From assembly GCA_015067435.1 (NCBI GenBank), contig SVMM01000003.1, forward strand, positions 124,001 through 188,000: a stretch of 64,000 nt of DNA, given 5' to 3'. The notes under the pieces were generated by a model that worked only from the letters and a program-made list of their open reading frames with translations, was not told where the DNA came from and did no database searches. Both the position numbers and the translations under genes were made by a program. Numbering within the stretch: position 1 is the first letter of the stretch; each line of letters begins with the position of its first letter. This stretch comes from Oscillospiraceae bacterium (lineage in GTDB: Bacteria; Bacillota; Clostridia; Oscillospirales; Oscillospiraceae). Positions 7,875 through 15,903 of the stretch are shown one piece after another.

Positions 7875-8804
7875 TTACTCCAGGCGGATCCGGGGATCCA
7901 GGATACCGGAGACGATGTCCCCCATCAGGTTGCACACGACCGTGAGCACGGCGATGGCGAGGACGATGCCCTGCACCACCGGAAAGTCCTGCTTGACGAT
8001 GCTCTTCCAGAGGAGCTGCCCCATGCCCGGCCAGGCGAAGACGTTCTCCACCACCACCGAGCCGCCGATGAGCCACGGCAGGCTCAGGAAAAACGTGACG
8101 GTAACGGGGATCAGCGCATTGCGCAGCACGTGCTTCACCAGCACGGCGCGGTCGGAGACGCCCTTGGCGTACGCCGTTTCGACGTGCTTTTCCTCCATAA
8201 CGTCCAGCACCTCGCTGCGCGTCAGGCGGAAGGTCTGCGCGAGCGACGGCAGCGCCAGCGTCATCGCGGGCAGGATCAGCGAGCGGAACCCGCTGTAGCC
8301 CGAGATGGGGAAAAGCGAGTGCCGGATGGCGAACTCCATGATGAACAGCACGCCCAGCCAGAACGTCGGCATGGACCAGAGCACCACCATCACGACGGTC
8401 ATTCCCCGGTCGAACGCCTTCTCCCGCCGCACGGCGGCCATCAGCCCCAGCGGCACGGCGAGGAGATACTCCACGAGGATCGCCGCGCCCGTCAGCTGCA
8501 AGGTGAAGGGCAGCCGCTCGCGGATGAGGTAGGTCACGTCCTGCTTGGTGGTGATCGACGTGCCGAAGTCGCCGTGCAGCACGTTGGCGAGCCAGTAGAA
8601 ATACTGCACGACGGGCGGCTTGTCCAGCCCCCAGCGCGCCTTGAGCTCCGCGACCTTCTCCTGCGACACGCGGGCGTCCGCCATCAGGTCGATCGGATCG
8701 CCCGGCATGGCCTGCATGATACCGAAGATAATCACGGAGACACAGAGCACCACCAGAATGCCGGTGAGCAGACGTCTCACGATGTATTTTGCCATTTCGC
8801 TCAC
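7875..8804 (-). CDS. Peptide ABC transporter permease (DppB/OppB type)
   Basis: About 309 residues, starting with M-A-K-Y-I-V-R-R-L-L-T-G-I-L-V-V-L typical of DppB. It carries M-P-G-D-P-I-D, F-G-T-S-I-T-T and a C-terminal D-P-R-I-R-L-E. The frame is open further upstream to 8939, but that part has no ribosome site. GTG at 8802-8804 has AGGAGG 8 bases before it; ATG three codons later (8795) is the alternative. Two strong hairpins lie in the 85 bases ahead of it, separating it from the binding-protein part of the operon. Confidence 0.88.
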   Translation of the reverse strand: MSEMAKYIVRRLLTGILVVLCVSVIIFGIMQAMPGDPIDLMADARVSQEKVAELKARWGLDKPPVVQYFYWLANVLHGDFGTSITTKQDVTYLIRERLPFTLQLTGAAILVEYLLAVPLGLMAAVRREKAFDRGMTVVMVVLWSMPTFWLGVLFIMEFAIRHSLFPISGYSGFRSLILPAMTLALPSLAQTFRLTRSEVLDVMEEKHVETAYAKGVSDRAVLVKHVLRNALIPVTVTFFLSLPWLIGGSVVVENVFAWPGMGQLLWKSIVKQDFPVVQGIVLAIAVLTVVCNLMGDIVSGILDPRIRLE

Positions 8805-8823
8805 GGGATGCGCCTCCTTTTTC

Positions 8824-8873
8824 GGGGCGTCGTCCGCAAAGACGCCCCAAAGCGCGCAGCGGCGCCTGCGCGC
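8824..8873 (-). promoter_or_regulatory. Two intra-operon hairpins ahead of the DppB-type gene
   Basis: Perfect 8-bp stems GGGGCGTC/GACGCCCC (8824-8831 and 8841-8848) and GCGCGCAG/CTGCGCGC (8852-8859 and 8866-8873). Neither has a proper U-tract in the direction of transcription. They probably act as mRNA-stability or partial-attenuation structures, giving more binding protein than permease. Confidence 0.5.
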
Positions 8874-8889
8874 CGTTGCGTTGGAAATA

Positions 8890-9942
8890 CTATTCGCCGC
8901 GGAACAGCTCGTCCAGAACCGCGAAGTACAGCTCGTCACGCGCGATCCCGTCCCAGTTGGTCAGCAGGATCGCGCTCACGCCGTCGTCCGGGAAACGCGA
9001 CACGCGGGAGATGAAGCCCGGCACGCTGCCGGTGTGCCAGATCTCACGGTGTCCGGGATAGCCGCGCTGCTGCGCCTCCATGGGACCGAGGAACCAGCCG
9101 AGCGCATAGTGGATGTCCCGCCCGTCCGCGAGGCGGTGCGGCGCGAACATCTCGCGCAGCGTGCCGGGCTTGACCAGCGGCGCGCCGTCGGTCTCGAACA
9201 AAAAGTGATGCCAGCGCAGCAGGTCGTCCACGTTGGAGGAGATGTTGCCGTCGGCGTAGCCGACGAGCAGCATGTCGTAGGGCTGGCGCTCGAAAACGCC
9301 CGGCTGCGTCTCCACAAAGCCCGGCACCTGCCGGGGGTCCCGCGCGGACATATCGTCCGGCGCGCGGGACGCGCCCATGCCGAGCGGCGTGAATATTTCC
9401 GTCTCCACGAACCGTCCGAACGGCTTGCCGGTGAGCTGGCGGACGATGTCGCCGAGCATGACGAAGCCGCTGTTGCAGTACGACCACGCGGTGTTCGGCG
9501 CAAAGCCGAGCGCGCCGCCGAAGCCGCGGATCAGATCGAGGACGTCCGCCGTCTCCGCTGTGCGCAGCCGGTCCTTTTCCGCCGCGTCCGCGTTCTCAAA
9601 ATACTCCCGGATGCCGGAGGTGTGCGTCATCAGCATCCGCACGGTGATTGTTTTCCGGTAATCCGGAAAATCGGGAAAAAACCGTTCGATCGGCTCGTCG
9701 AGCGACAGCAGTCCCCGGTCGCGCAGCATCAGGGTCGCAAGGCAGGCGAACTGCTTGGTGTTGGACGCGATGATGAAGTTGTCGTCCGCGCCTGCCGGCA
9801 CGCCGCGCTCGGGATCGGCCATGCCGCAGCCCTTGCGGTACAGCACCTGTCCGCCTTTTGCGAGCAGGAGCGCGCAACCGGGCGTGCGGTCGGTCACAAA
9901 GCGGCCGACCGCACGATCCACGCGTTGTTCCAGATCGTTCAT
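8890..9942 (-). CDS. Serine hydrolase, class C beta-lactamase / D-aminopeptidase fold
   Basis: This 350-residue protein has the three active-site motifs of the penicillin-binding fold: S-N-T-K (Ser60, Lys63), Y-C-N (Tyr155) and H-T-G (303-305, in place of K-T-G). Family members are DD-peptidases, D-aminopeptidases, esterases and class C beta-lactamases. I see no clear signal peptide, so it is probably intracellular. It lies between the peptide-binding protein (2-base gap) and the permeases of a peptide importer that ends in a D-aminoacylase. That favours hydrolysis of imported D-amino-acid-containing peptides over antibiotic resistance. Confidence 0.8.
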   Translation of the reverse strand: MNDLEQRVDRAVGRFVTDRTPGCALLLAKGGQVLYRKGCGMADPERGVPAGADDNFIIASNTKQFACLATLMLRDRGLLSLDEPIERFFPDFPDYRKTITVRMLMTHTSGIREYFENADAAEKDRLRTAETADVLDLIRGFGGALGFAPNTAWSYCNSGFVMLGDIVRQLTGKPFGRFVETEIFTPLGMGASRAPDDMSARDPRQVPGFVETQPGVFERQPYDMLLVGYADGNISSNVDDLLRWHHFLFETDGAPLVKPGTLREMFAPHRLADGRDIHYALGWFLGPMEAQQRGYPGHREIWHTGSVPGFISRVSRFPDDGVSAILLTNWDGIARDELYFAVLDELFRGE

Positions 9943-9944
9943 CC

Positions 9945-11582
9945 TCAGTTCTTCGTTACGTCGCTGAGCCAGGAGCGGCCGTCGTTCGTGACGATCAGGC
10001 CGTTGATGTTGCCCTTGGTCGCGATGATATAGTTGTCGGCGAAGAGCGAGATGGCCTTGAAGTCCTTCGCCAGCAGCTCAGAGGCGGCTGCGTAGGCGTC
10101 GACGCGCTTGGCGGTGTCGTTCTCCTGACGCGCGGTCACGAGCGCCGCGGTGACGGCGGGATCATCCCACTGGTAGCCGGACTCCTCGGTGAACACATAG
10201 TAGAGGATGTCCGCGTCCGCCCACTCGAAGTTGCGCGAGCCCATGTCGTACGCGTCCTCGCGCATCTGCTGCTTGATGTAGTCCGCCTCATACTCGCGGA
10301 TCTGCGCGTCCACGCCGATCGCCGCGAACTGCTTTTGCAGCACCGGGCCGGACGCCTTCAGGGAGGCGCGGTCGGAGGGCAGGAGCATCTCGAAGCTCAG
10401 CTTCTGGCCGTCCTTTTCGAGGATGCCGTCGCCGTCGACGTCCGCCCAGCCCGCGTCCGCGAGCAGCTGCTTCGCCTTGTCGGGCGCAAACGCCAGCTCA
10501 CCGGCAAGCTTCGCCTCCTCGGCGGCGCTGTAGCCCGCCTGCGCCTCGGAGATGAAGCCGTAAGTCGGGGTGACGACGCCGTCGAGCGCCGCGTTGAGCT
10601 CGTCACGGTCAACGGCATAGCTCAGCGCCATGCGCACGTTGGCGTCCTCCAGCAGACCCTTGCCGGTCTGGAGGTTCAGGAAGGACACGCCGGGCTGGAG
10701 ATAGTTGTAGACGTTGACGTCGGGGTTCGCCTCCAGATCCGCCATGCTGGTGGTGGGGACGTTGTAGATGATATCCACATCGCCGCTCTCCAGCTCGCTC
10801 ACGCGGGTGAACTCGTCGGGGATGAAGCGGATGACGATGGTGTCGAACGGCGCGGCGCCCTTGTTCGTGAGATTGGGGTTCGCGGTCTTGAAGTATTCGT
10901 TGCGCTTGAGCGTGATCTGGGAGCCCTGCACCCACTCGTCCACATAGTAGAGGCCGTTGGCCACGGGCTGGCGGTTGAATTCCTCGTCGCCCACGGTCTC
11001 CGCGACCGCCACGTCAACGACGCCGCCGAAAATACTGGCGATCGAGCACCACATGTACGGCGCGGGGCCGGTCAGGTTGTAGCGCACCGTGCGCTCATCG
11101 ACGACCTCGATGTCGGACACGGCGTCCAGATCGCCGGCGTAGTCGCTGATCGCGAGATAGCGGTCAACGGACGCCTTGAGCGCGTTGGCGTCGAGCGCGT
11201 CGCCGTTGCTGAACTTCGCGTCGGCGGGCAGGACGAATTCAATGTAGTCGTTCGTGACGCTGTAGGACTCCGCGAAGGACGGCTGGATCTCCGAGAGGTC
11301 CGGGCTGAAGACGACCAGCGGCTCATAGATCAGCTCGTGCACCACGTTCGTCCACGTGACCTGCTGCACGTCGCAGCCCTCGACCTCGTCCTGAATGGCG
11401 ATGGTCAGGGTTCCGCCGCCGGCCTCGGCCGCACCGCCGGATGCGCCGCCGGACGCGGTGCCGCCCGCGGACGTGCCGCCGCCCTCGGCAGGCGTTGTAC
11501 GGGTGCCGCCGCCGCAGGCGGTGAGCAGCAGGCAAAGACAAAGGATCATGGCAAGAGAACGTACAGAGCGATAGAGTTTCAT
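9945..11582 (-). CDS. Peptide ABC transporter substrate-binding lipoprotein
   Basis: This 545-residue family 5 extracellular binding protein (DppA/OppA-like) starts with a lipoprotein signal ending L-L-L-T-A-C (Cys23), followed by a Gly/Ala/Thr-rich linker to about residue 60. The mature part contains typical family elements such as E-P-L-V-V-F, Q-P-S-F-A-E-S and A-L-S-Y-A-V-D-R-D. ATG 11580-11582 is preceded by AAGGAGGAAAGGAT; the frame is open 7 codons further up without a better start. It is the first gene of the seven-gene operon and should set its substrate range. Confidence 0.9.
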   Translation of the reverse strand: MKLYRSVRSLAMILCLCLLLTACGGGTRTTPAEGGGTSAGGTASGGASGGAAEAGGGTLTIAIQDEVEGCDVQQVTWTNVVHELIYEPLVVFSPDLSEIQPSFAESYSVTNDYIEFVLPADAKFSNGDALDANALKASVDRYLAISDYAGDLDAVSDIEVVDERTVRYNLTGPAPYMWCSIASIFGGVVDVAVAETVGDEEFNRQPVANGLYYVDEWVQGSQITLKRNEYFKTANPNLTNKGAAPFDTIVIRFIPDEFTRVSELESGDVDIIYNVPTTSMADLEANPDVNVYNYLQPGVSFLNLQTGKGLLEDANVRMALSYAVDRDELNAALDGVVTPTYGFISEAQAGYSAAEEAKLAGELAFAPDKAKQLLADAGWADVDGDGILEKDGQKLSFEMLLPSDRASLKASGPVLQKQFAAIGVDAQIREYEADYIKQQMREDAYDMGSRNFEWADADILYYVFTEESGYQWDDPAVTAALVTARQENDTAKRVDAYAAASELLAKDFKAISLFADNYIIATKGNINGLIVTNDGRSWLSDVTKN

Positions 11583-11642
11583 ATCCTTTCCTCCTTTTCC
11601 CAAGCGGTCGGTTTACTTTATGACTATGCCGCTTTAAAGTGT

Positions 11643-11672
11643 ATGATACAGTGCCCTTGTATAATTTGTCAA
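11643..11672 (-). promoter_or_regulatory. Promoter of the peptide-import operon
   Basis: On the minus strand TTGACA (11667-11672), an 18-base spacer and TATCAT (11643-11648), about 60 bases ahead of the binding-protein start codon. Confidence 0.65.
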
Positions 11673-11732
11673 TAGGTCGGAGCATTTCCTGTATATATGC
11701 ACGAAAATTGTGTCCCGCGCGCGCAAAATCTG

Positions 11733-11761
11733 TTGCATTGGGAGACAAAGCGCGCTATAAT
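11733..11761 (+). promoter_or_regulatory. Promoter of the small membrane protein gene
   Basis: TTGCAT (11733-11738), a 17-base spacer and TATAAT (11756-11761). It is divergent from the peptide-import promoter. Confidence 0.6.
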
Positions 11762-11841
11762 TCAAGCAGATAAGGCTGGATGCTGCCGCAGGCGGCGTAT
11801 TGACGGCGGTCAATAATTATTCACGGAGGAGGGTCAAGAGG

Positions 11842-12099
11842 ATGACAGGTCTGCAATGGCTCATCACGGTGATCGTCCTGACGGTCGCGGGCGCGCTCGG
11901 CGTACCGCTGTTGGGGAGTTGGCTCCGGAACAGGGATTTCGAGGCGCAGGTCAGCGGCAAAAAGCCGACGCGCCGCTGCGACGAGACAACCGAAGCCGCT
12001 TTGCGCGGGGACAGCGAAAGGAAAAGAAGCCTTGAGGCGGAGGGTATGAAGTGGATCATGACGCTGAAAAGCAGGCAGAATTTCTTCGGTCCCAAATGA
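11842..12099 (+). CDS. Small single-pass membrane protein, unknown function
   Basis: This 85-residue protein has one hydrophobic helix at about residues 5-27 (W-L-I-T-V-I-V-L-T-V-A-G-A-L-G-V), then a strongly basic, charged tail of about 55 residues. ATG 11842 has GGAGGAGGG 8 bases upstream; a TTG 14 codons earlier keeps the frame but lacks a ribosome site. It has its own promoter and ends at a bidirectional terminator. I do not recognise a family. The promoter, ribosome site and terminator argue that it is real. Confidence 0.55.
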   Translation: MTGLQWLITVIVLTVAGALGVPLLGSWLRNRDFEAQVSGKKPTRRCDETTEAALRGDSERKRSLEAEGMKWIMTLKSRQNFFGPK

Positions 12100-12117
12100 G
12101 CGTACACCCGTAAAAGA

Positions 12118-12161
12118 TAAGAAACTCCGGAAATCGCGGGCGATTTCCGGAGTTTCTTATT
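12118..12161. terminator. Bidirectional terminator
   Basis: A 21-bp perfect inverted repeat (12118-12138 and 12141-12161) between the convergent small membrane protein gene and the DMT transporter gene. Confidence 0.85.
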
Positions 12162-12163
12162 GA

Positions 12164-13036
12164 TCAAGGCTCGCTCTCGCTCACCAGCGCCGCGCCGATG
12201 ATGAGGCACGCGCCGACGATCCCGAAGACCGTCATCCGCTCCTTCAGGATCAGCGCGGCAAGCACCAGCGCCACGACGGGGTCCAGATAGCTGATGATCG
12301 CGACCGTCTGCGCCCGCAGGCCGTCCATGCTGCCGAAGTAGAGCGCGTAGGCTAAGCCGGTGTGGACAAATCCGACGACCAGCAGCAGGAGCAGCACGCC
12401 GGGCGTCCACGCAGCGACGGAGAGCTGCCCCGCGAGCAGCAGATACGGGAGCAGGACCGCCGACGCCGACAGCAGCTGGATGATCGTCTTTTCATAGGCG
12501 TCGATGCCGGGCAGCTTCTTGTTCATCATGACCACGGCGGCGTAGAGCGCCGCCGCGCCGAGGCCGAACAGGACGCCCCTGCTCTCGGCGAGTGTCGGGA
12601 CGCCGTTTTCCGCGAAGCCGGACACCAGCGCCATCCCGACGACGGAGAGCGCGGCGCAAAGCCCCTTCCGCGCGGTGATCCGCTCCCCGAACACCAGCGG
12701 CGAGAGCAGGATCACGATCGTCGGCTGCATGTAATAGCACAGCGTGGCGGTCGCCACCGTGGTGTAGTTGTAGGCTTCAAAGAGGAAGATCCAGTTCAGC
12801 CCGATCATGGCGCCCGTGAGCGCGAGCAGCAGAACTTTGCGGGCGCCGATATGATGGTTGACCGTCCTTCCCCGCACCTTCGCCGCGGCAAGCAGCAGCA
12901 GCGCCCCCGACGCGCCTCTGAAGCAGGCAAGCGCCGCCGACGGCAGGGGGATATATCGTCTGAAAATGCCGATACTCCCGAAGATCACCATCGAAAGCGT
13001 CAGCATCAGCAGGGATCTTGAGCTGTTTTTTTGCAT
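12164..13036 (-). CDS. EamA/DMT-superfamily transporter
   Basis: This 290-residue protein with about ten hydrophobic segments is arranged as two EamA repeats of roughly 140 residues. Family-like landmarks are F-R-R-Y-I-P and A-C-F-R-G in helices 1-2, an E-A-Y-N-Y-T-T-V-A segment, and the repeat-2 S-Y-L-D-P-V-V-A-L with L-K-E-R before the last helix. Members export amino acids, amines or metabolites; the substrate cannot be read from sequence. ATG 13034-13036 follows a GAGGG box. It is monocistronic, and an operator-like palindrome (13053-13072) sits just upstream. Confidence 0.85.
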   Translation of the reverse strand: MQKNSSRSLLMLTLSMVIFGSIGIFRRYIPLPSAALACFRGASGALLLLAAAKVRGRTVNHHIGARKVLLLALTGAMIGLNWIFLFEAYNYTTVATATLCYYMQPTIVILLSPLVFGERITARKGLCAALSVVGMALVSGFAENGVPTLAESRGVLFGLGAAALYAAVVMMNKKLPGIDAYEKTIIQLLSASAVLLPYLLLAGQLSVAAWTPGVLLLLLVVGFVHTGLAYALYFGSMDGLRAQTVAIISYLDPVVALVLAALILKERMTVFGIVGACLIIGAALVSESEP

Positions 13037-13052
13037 TCCGGTCCCTCAACAA

Positions 13053-13072
13053 TCAAAATGAATCGATTTTGA
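13053..13072. promoter_or_regulatory. Palindrome upstream of the DMT transporter
   Basis: TCAAAAT-N6-ATTTTGA (13053-13059 and 13066-13072), 17 bases ahead of the start codon. The length and symmetry fit a dimeric repressor site. I cannot place a clear -35/-10 pair around it. Confidence 0.4.
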
Positions 13073-13109
13073 CACGTTATCACATCGCCGCACCGATTGC
13101 AAGGGTGAA

Positions 13110-13139
13110 AAATGCACCCGCTTTTCGACGGGTGCATTT
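13110..13139 (-). terminator. Terminator of the cotH operon
   Basis: An 11-bp perfect stem (13110-13120 and 13129-13139) with an 8-base loop. It is followed on the minus strand by a short T-run, just past the cotH-like stop. Confidence 0.8.
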
Positions 13140-13149
13140 CGGGACGGTA

Positions 13150-15195
13150 TTATTTTGTCACGCGATAGCGCTTCGCGATCACGATGGCGGTCAGCAGCAC
13201 CAGAACGCAGACACCGAGCAGGATCAGGTTCTGCTGAGAGGATACGGCGCCCGCGCCGTTCCCGCCGGGGAAATCACCGCCCGCGAAACCGCTGTCCGAG
13301 CTGCCGCCGGGGAACCCGCCGCCCGGAAAGCCGCTGTCCGAGCTGCCGCCGCCGGGGAACCCGCCGCCCGGAAAGCCGCTGTTCGAGCTGCCGCCGCCGG
13401 AGCTTTCGCCGGGGCCTCCGCCGCCGGGGAAGCCGCCGCCACCGCCGCCCATGGAGCCGAGGTCGGAGAGCGTCAGCGCGGAAGCGTCCACCAGCGCGGA
13501 GGAATCGGCGCTCTGGCCTTCGTCGGTCGAGGGGATCGTACCGTCGAGCTGGCCGCGCACGCTTTCGCTGCGCAGCGCGCAGAAGGCGCGCAGCGTCTCC
13601 ACGCCCGTCTCGAACTCCTCATAGGTGCAGAACTTCGACGGGTCCTTCTCGACGTATGGCGCGATCAGCGCCGCAGTCTGGCTGATAAAGGCGTCCAGAT
13701 CAAAGGAATCCAGAAACTCCGCCATCAGCTCATGGTACTTCGCCGTGTACTCCTCGCTGGCGAAGATCCAGTCCGCCATGGCGCGGCTGTCCCCGCTGCC
13801 GACGGAGAGCGGCGTGTCGATGGGATCGTTGACCGCGGCGGAGGCGTCGCTGCTCTGGAACGTGCCAAAGGCGAGGTTGTAGTCCCACGGGATCATGGAA
13901 AACTTCCCGTCCGACTCGTAGAGATAGTAGTTGTGGATCATACTGCCGGTGTAGCTGTCGCCGTTGACCACGAAGTTGTGGATGACGAAGTAGCGGAGCA
14001 CCTCGTCCACGTCGAGCACCTCTTCCAGATCCTCCTGCGCGGAGAGCTGCTTGAGCGAGGCGATGAGCCGCGTCTTGTCCGCTTTGGTCACGGTGGTCTT
14101 GGCGCTTTCAAAGATCGCGGAATAGCTGTCGGGGTCGTCGTCGATATAGTTCAGCTTCACGTCGCTGCTGCCCATGCCAAAGCCGCCGAAGCCACCGCCC
14201 CCGGGGAACCCGCCGCCGGGGCCGCTCCTTCCCTCGGAGCTCTCGCCGTCCGGCGCGCCGGAGGGTTTGTCGGCTCTCTCACCGCCGGAGGGAGCCTCGC
14301 CGGATGCGTCGCCGGACGCGTCGGAGCCGGAGGGACGGTTCGGCCGTCCGCCGCCGGAGAAATCGCCGCCGGGGAAGCCGCCGGAGAAGTCTCCTCCGCC
14401 GGGGAAGCCGTTTCCTCCGCCCGGCATACCGGGAAAGCCGCCCGAGCCCTGCGCGTCGTCGAGCTTGTCGCGGATCTCCTCCTCCGTCAGCTCGCTGACG
14501 TCCACGTCCTCGCCGAAGATGTCCTGCAGGATCTCGTCCATGTCGAAGTCTCGCCCGTTGCCGCGGCCGCCGCCCATGCTGATGCTGTCGGGCTTGTAGA
14601 GGTCGCCGCCCTCATTGCCGTAGTTGCGCGTAAGGAACGAATCCTCGATGCCCTCCACCGCGAGGTAGAGGCCCCAGTCCTCGCCGTTGACGGTGATGTA
14701 GACGTACGAGCACAGCGGCGCGTCGACGCCGAACTCCGCCATCAGGCGATAGGTCAGGTAGTCCTTCATATAGGTGTCGTCCTGAATGATGTTGTTCAGG
14801 CACAGCTTGTCGAGACCGTAATAGCTCTCGTTGTCGTTGAAGTGGTCAAATTCCAGCTTGAAGCTGTAGCGGTCGCTGTCCATCGACTTCACGGAGGAAA
14901 GCGAGGTATTGCCCTTGGCGCGCAGCGCGACGTTCTTGTAGCTCTCGCCGTCGATGACCGCCGTGCAGGCGACGTACTCCTCGTTCTCGCAGCTTTCGAT
15001 AAACTCGTCCCAGCCGTCGACGACGAGGTCCAGCGTGTGCACCTTCGAGGTGTCGAACAGACGGCTTTCGTAGCCCGCCGTGCGCTCCACGGTCTGCACG
15101 CCAAGCGCCGTGCCGTTCATGAACACGACCGTCAGCAGCAGCCCCAGCGCGAGGCAGACCGCCGCGATCCGGTCAAAATGCTTGTTGGTTGACAT
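13150..15195 (-). CDS. cotH: CotH kinase-like secreted/membrane-anchored protein
   Basis: This 681-residue protein has an N-terminal membrane segment or signal anchor (residues 8-27), then the CotH-family core: R-A-K-G-N-T-S-L near residue 93, the L-C-L-N-N-I-I-Q-D stretch, and a late I-P-W-D-Y-N-L-A-F motif typical of CotH atypical protein kinases. A Gly/Pro/Ser-rich insert (about residues 205-300) and a second C-terminal Gly-Phe-Pro repeat region (about 580-650) flank the core. A final hydrophobic helix ends in K-R-Y-R-V-T-K, so both ends may be membrane-tethered with the kinase outside. It is third in an operon behind VTC and DUF4956 genes, 3 bases from the latter. CotH proteins phosphorylate spore-coat proteins in Bacillus; here a surface target is inferred. 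Confidence 0.85.
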   Translation of the reverse strand: MSTNKHFDRIAAVCLALGLLLTVVFMNGTALGVQTVERTAGYESRLFDTSKVHTLDLVVDGWDEFIESCENEEYVACTAVIDGESYKNVALRAKGNTSLSSVKSMDSDRYSFKLEFDHFNDNESYYGLDKLCLNNIIQDDTYMKDYLTYRLMAEFGVDAPLCSYVYITVNGEDWGLYLAVEGIEDSFLTRNYGNEGGDLYKPDSISMGGGRGNGRDFDMDEILQDIFGEDVDVSELTEEEIRDKLDDAQGSGGFPGMPGGGNGFPGGGDFSGGFPGGDFSGGGRPNRPSGSDASGDASGEAPSGGERADKPSGAPDGESSEGRSGPGGGFPGGGGFGGFGMGSSDVKLNYIDDDPDSYSAIFESAKTTVTKADKTRLIASLKQLSAQEDLEEVLDVDEVLRYFVIHNFVVNGDSYTGSMIHNYYLYESDGKFSMIPWDYNLAFGTFQSSDASAAVNDPIDTPLSVGSGDSRAMADWIFASEEYTAKYHELMAEFLDSFDLDAFISQTAALIAPYVEKDPSKFCTYEEFETGVETLRAFCALRSESVRGQLDGTIPSTDEGQSADSSALVDASALTLSDLGSMGGGGGGFPGGGGPGESSGGGSSNSGFPGGGFPGGGSSDSGFPGGGFPGGSSDSGFAGGDFPGGNGAGAVSSQQNLILLGVCVLVLLTAIVIAKRYRVTK
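13288..13400. repeat. Tandem repeat coding for Gly-Phe-Pro-rich tail of CotH
   Basis: Units of 42-45 bp beginning near 13291, 13333 and 13378 repeat almost exactly. They encode S-G-F-P-G-G-G-F-P-G-G type blocks. Slippage could change the tail length between strains. Confidence 0.7.
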
Positions 15196-15198
15196 AAT

Positions 15199-15870
15199 TT
15201 ATCCCATGTAATCGCCGTTGTAGCTCACGAGCACCGCGCTCGACACACCGTCGAGGTCCGCGAGCGCGTTGACAAAGTCGGTGTTGTCGTCCTTGAGGCG
15301 GATCTCGCAGTTCAGCTCGACCATACCCTTCTGCGCGGTCTTGCTCTTCACGACGCACTTCTGCGTGTGCTCGCCGAGCAGGGAAAGCGCCTTGCGCTCG
15401 GTCTCGCTGCCGTCGCATTGCAGGACGACGATGTAGGGATTGACATGGCTCTTGCGGTTGACGAACACCAGCAGGATGATGCCGATGATGACGCTGCCGA
15501 ACACGGCGAGCGGAATGAGCCCCGCCGCCAGCACGATGCCCGCCGCGATGGACCAGAACAGGAACGCGATGTCCAGCGGCTCCTTGATGGCGGTGCGGAA
15601 ACGGACGATGGACAGCGCGCCCACCATACCGAGCGACAGCACCACGTTGGACGTGACCGCGAGGATCACGAGCGTCGTAATCATCGTCAGCGCGATGAGG
15701 GTCACGCCGAAGCTCGACGAGTACATCACGCCCTGATAGGTCTTTTTGTAGACGAAGAAGATGAACAGGCCCACGCAGAACGCGAGCACGAGGGCGAGCA
15801 CCATGTCGAACGGCTCGATGGAGCTCACATTGTCAAGATAGCTGGATTTGAAGATGTCACTGAAAGTCAT
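15199..15870 (-). CDS. DUF4956 membrane protein
   Basis: This 223-residue protein has four hydrophobic helices in the first 150 residues, including the recognisable S-L-G-M-V-G-A-L-S-I-V-R-F-R-T-A-I-K-E-P segment of DUF4956. A soluble C-terminal domain of about 75 residues ends in N-G-D-Y-M-G. The ribosome site AAAAGGAG lies 7 bases before ATG. DUF4956 proteins commonly sit beside VTC-domain polyphosphate polymerases and CotH proteins, as here. The role is unknown; a membrane partner or channel for the polymerase is the usual guess. Confidence 0.88.
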   Translation of the reverse strand: MTFSDIFKSSYLDNVSSIEPFDMVLALVLAFCVGLFIFFVYKKTYQGVMYSSSFGVTLIALTMITTLVILAVTSNVVLSLGMVGALSIVRFRTAIKEPLDIAFLFWSIAAGIVLAAGLIPLAVFGSVIIGIILLVFVNRKSHVNPYIVVLQCDGSETERKALSLLGEHTQKCVVKSKTAQKGMVELNCEIRLKDDNTDFVNALADLDGVSSAVLVSYNGDYMG

Positions 15871-15903
15871 GGTAATAACTCCTTTTTTTACTTTTTTGAG
15901 GCG

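Noticed and set aside
8890-9942. Beta-lactamase resistance gene
   Set aside because: The fold matches class C enzymes, but the third motif is H-T-G, no signal peptide is seen, and the gene is embedded in a peptide-import operon.
9858-11675. Plus-strand open frame of 605 codons opposite the peptide-binding protein gene
   Set aside because: Shadow of a GC-rich gene. The composition is Arg/Val/Ala/His-rich with no motif, and the minus-strand gene has lipobox, ribosome site and promoter.
13018-15192. Plus-strand open frame of 724 codons opposite cotH
   Set aside because: Same GC artefact. The translation is repetitive Ala/Gly/Arg mirroring the Gly/Pro repeats of the real gene.
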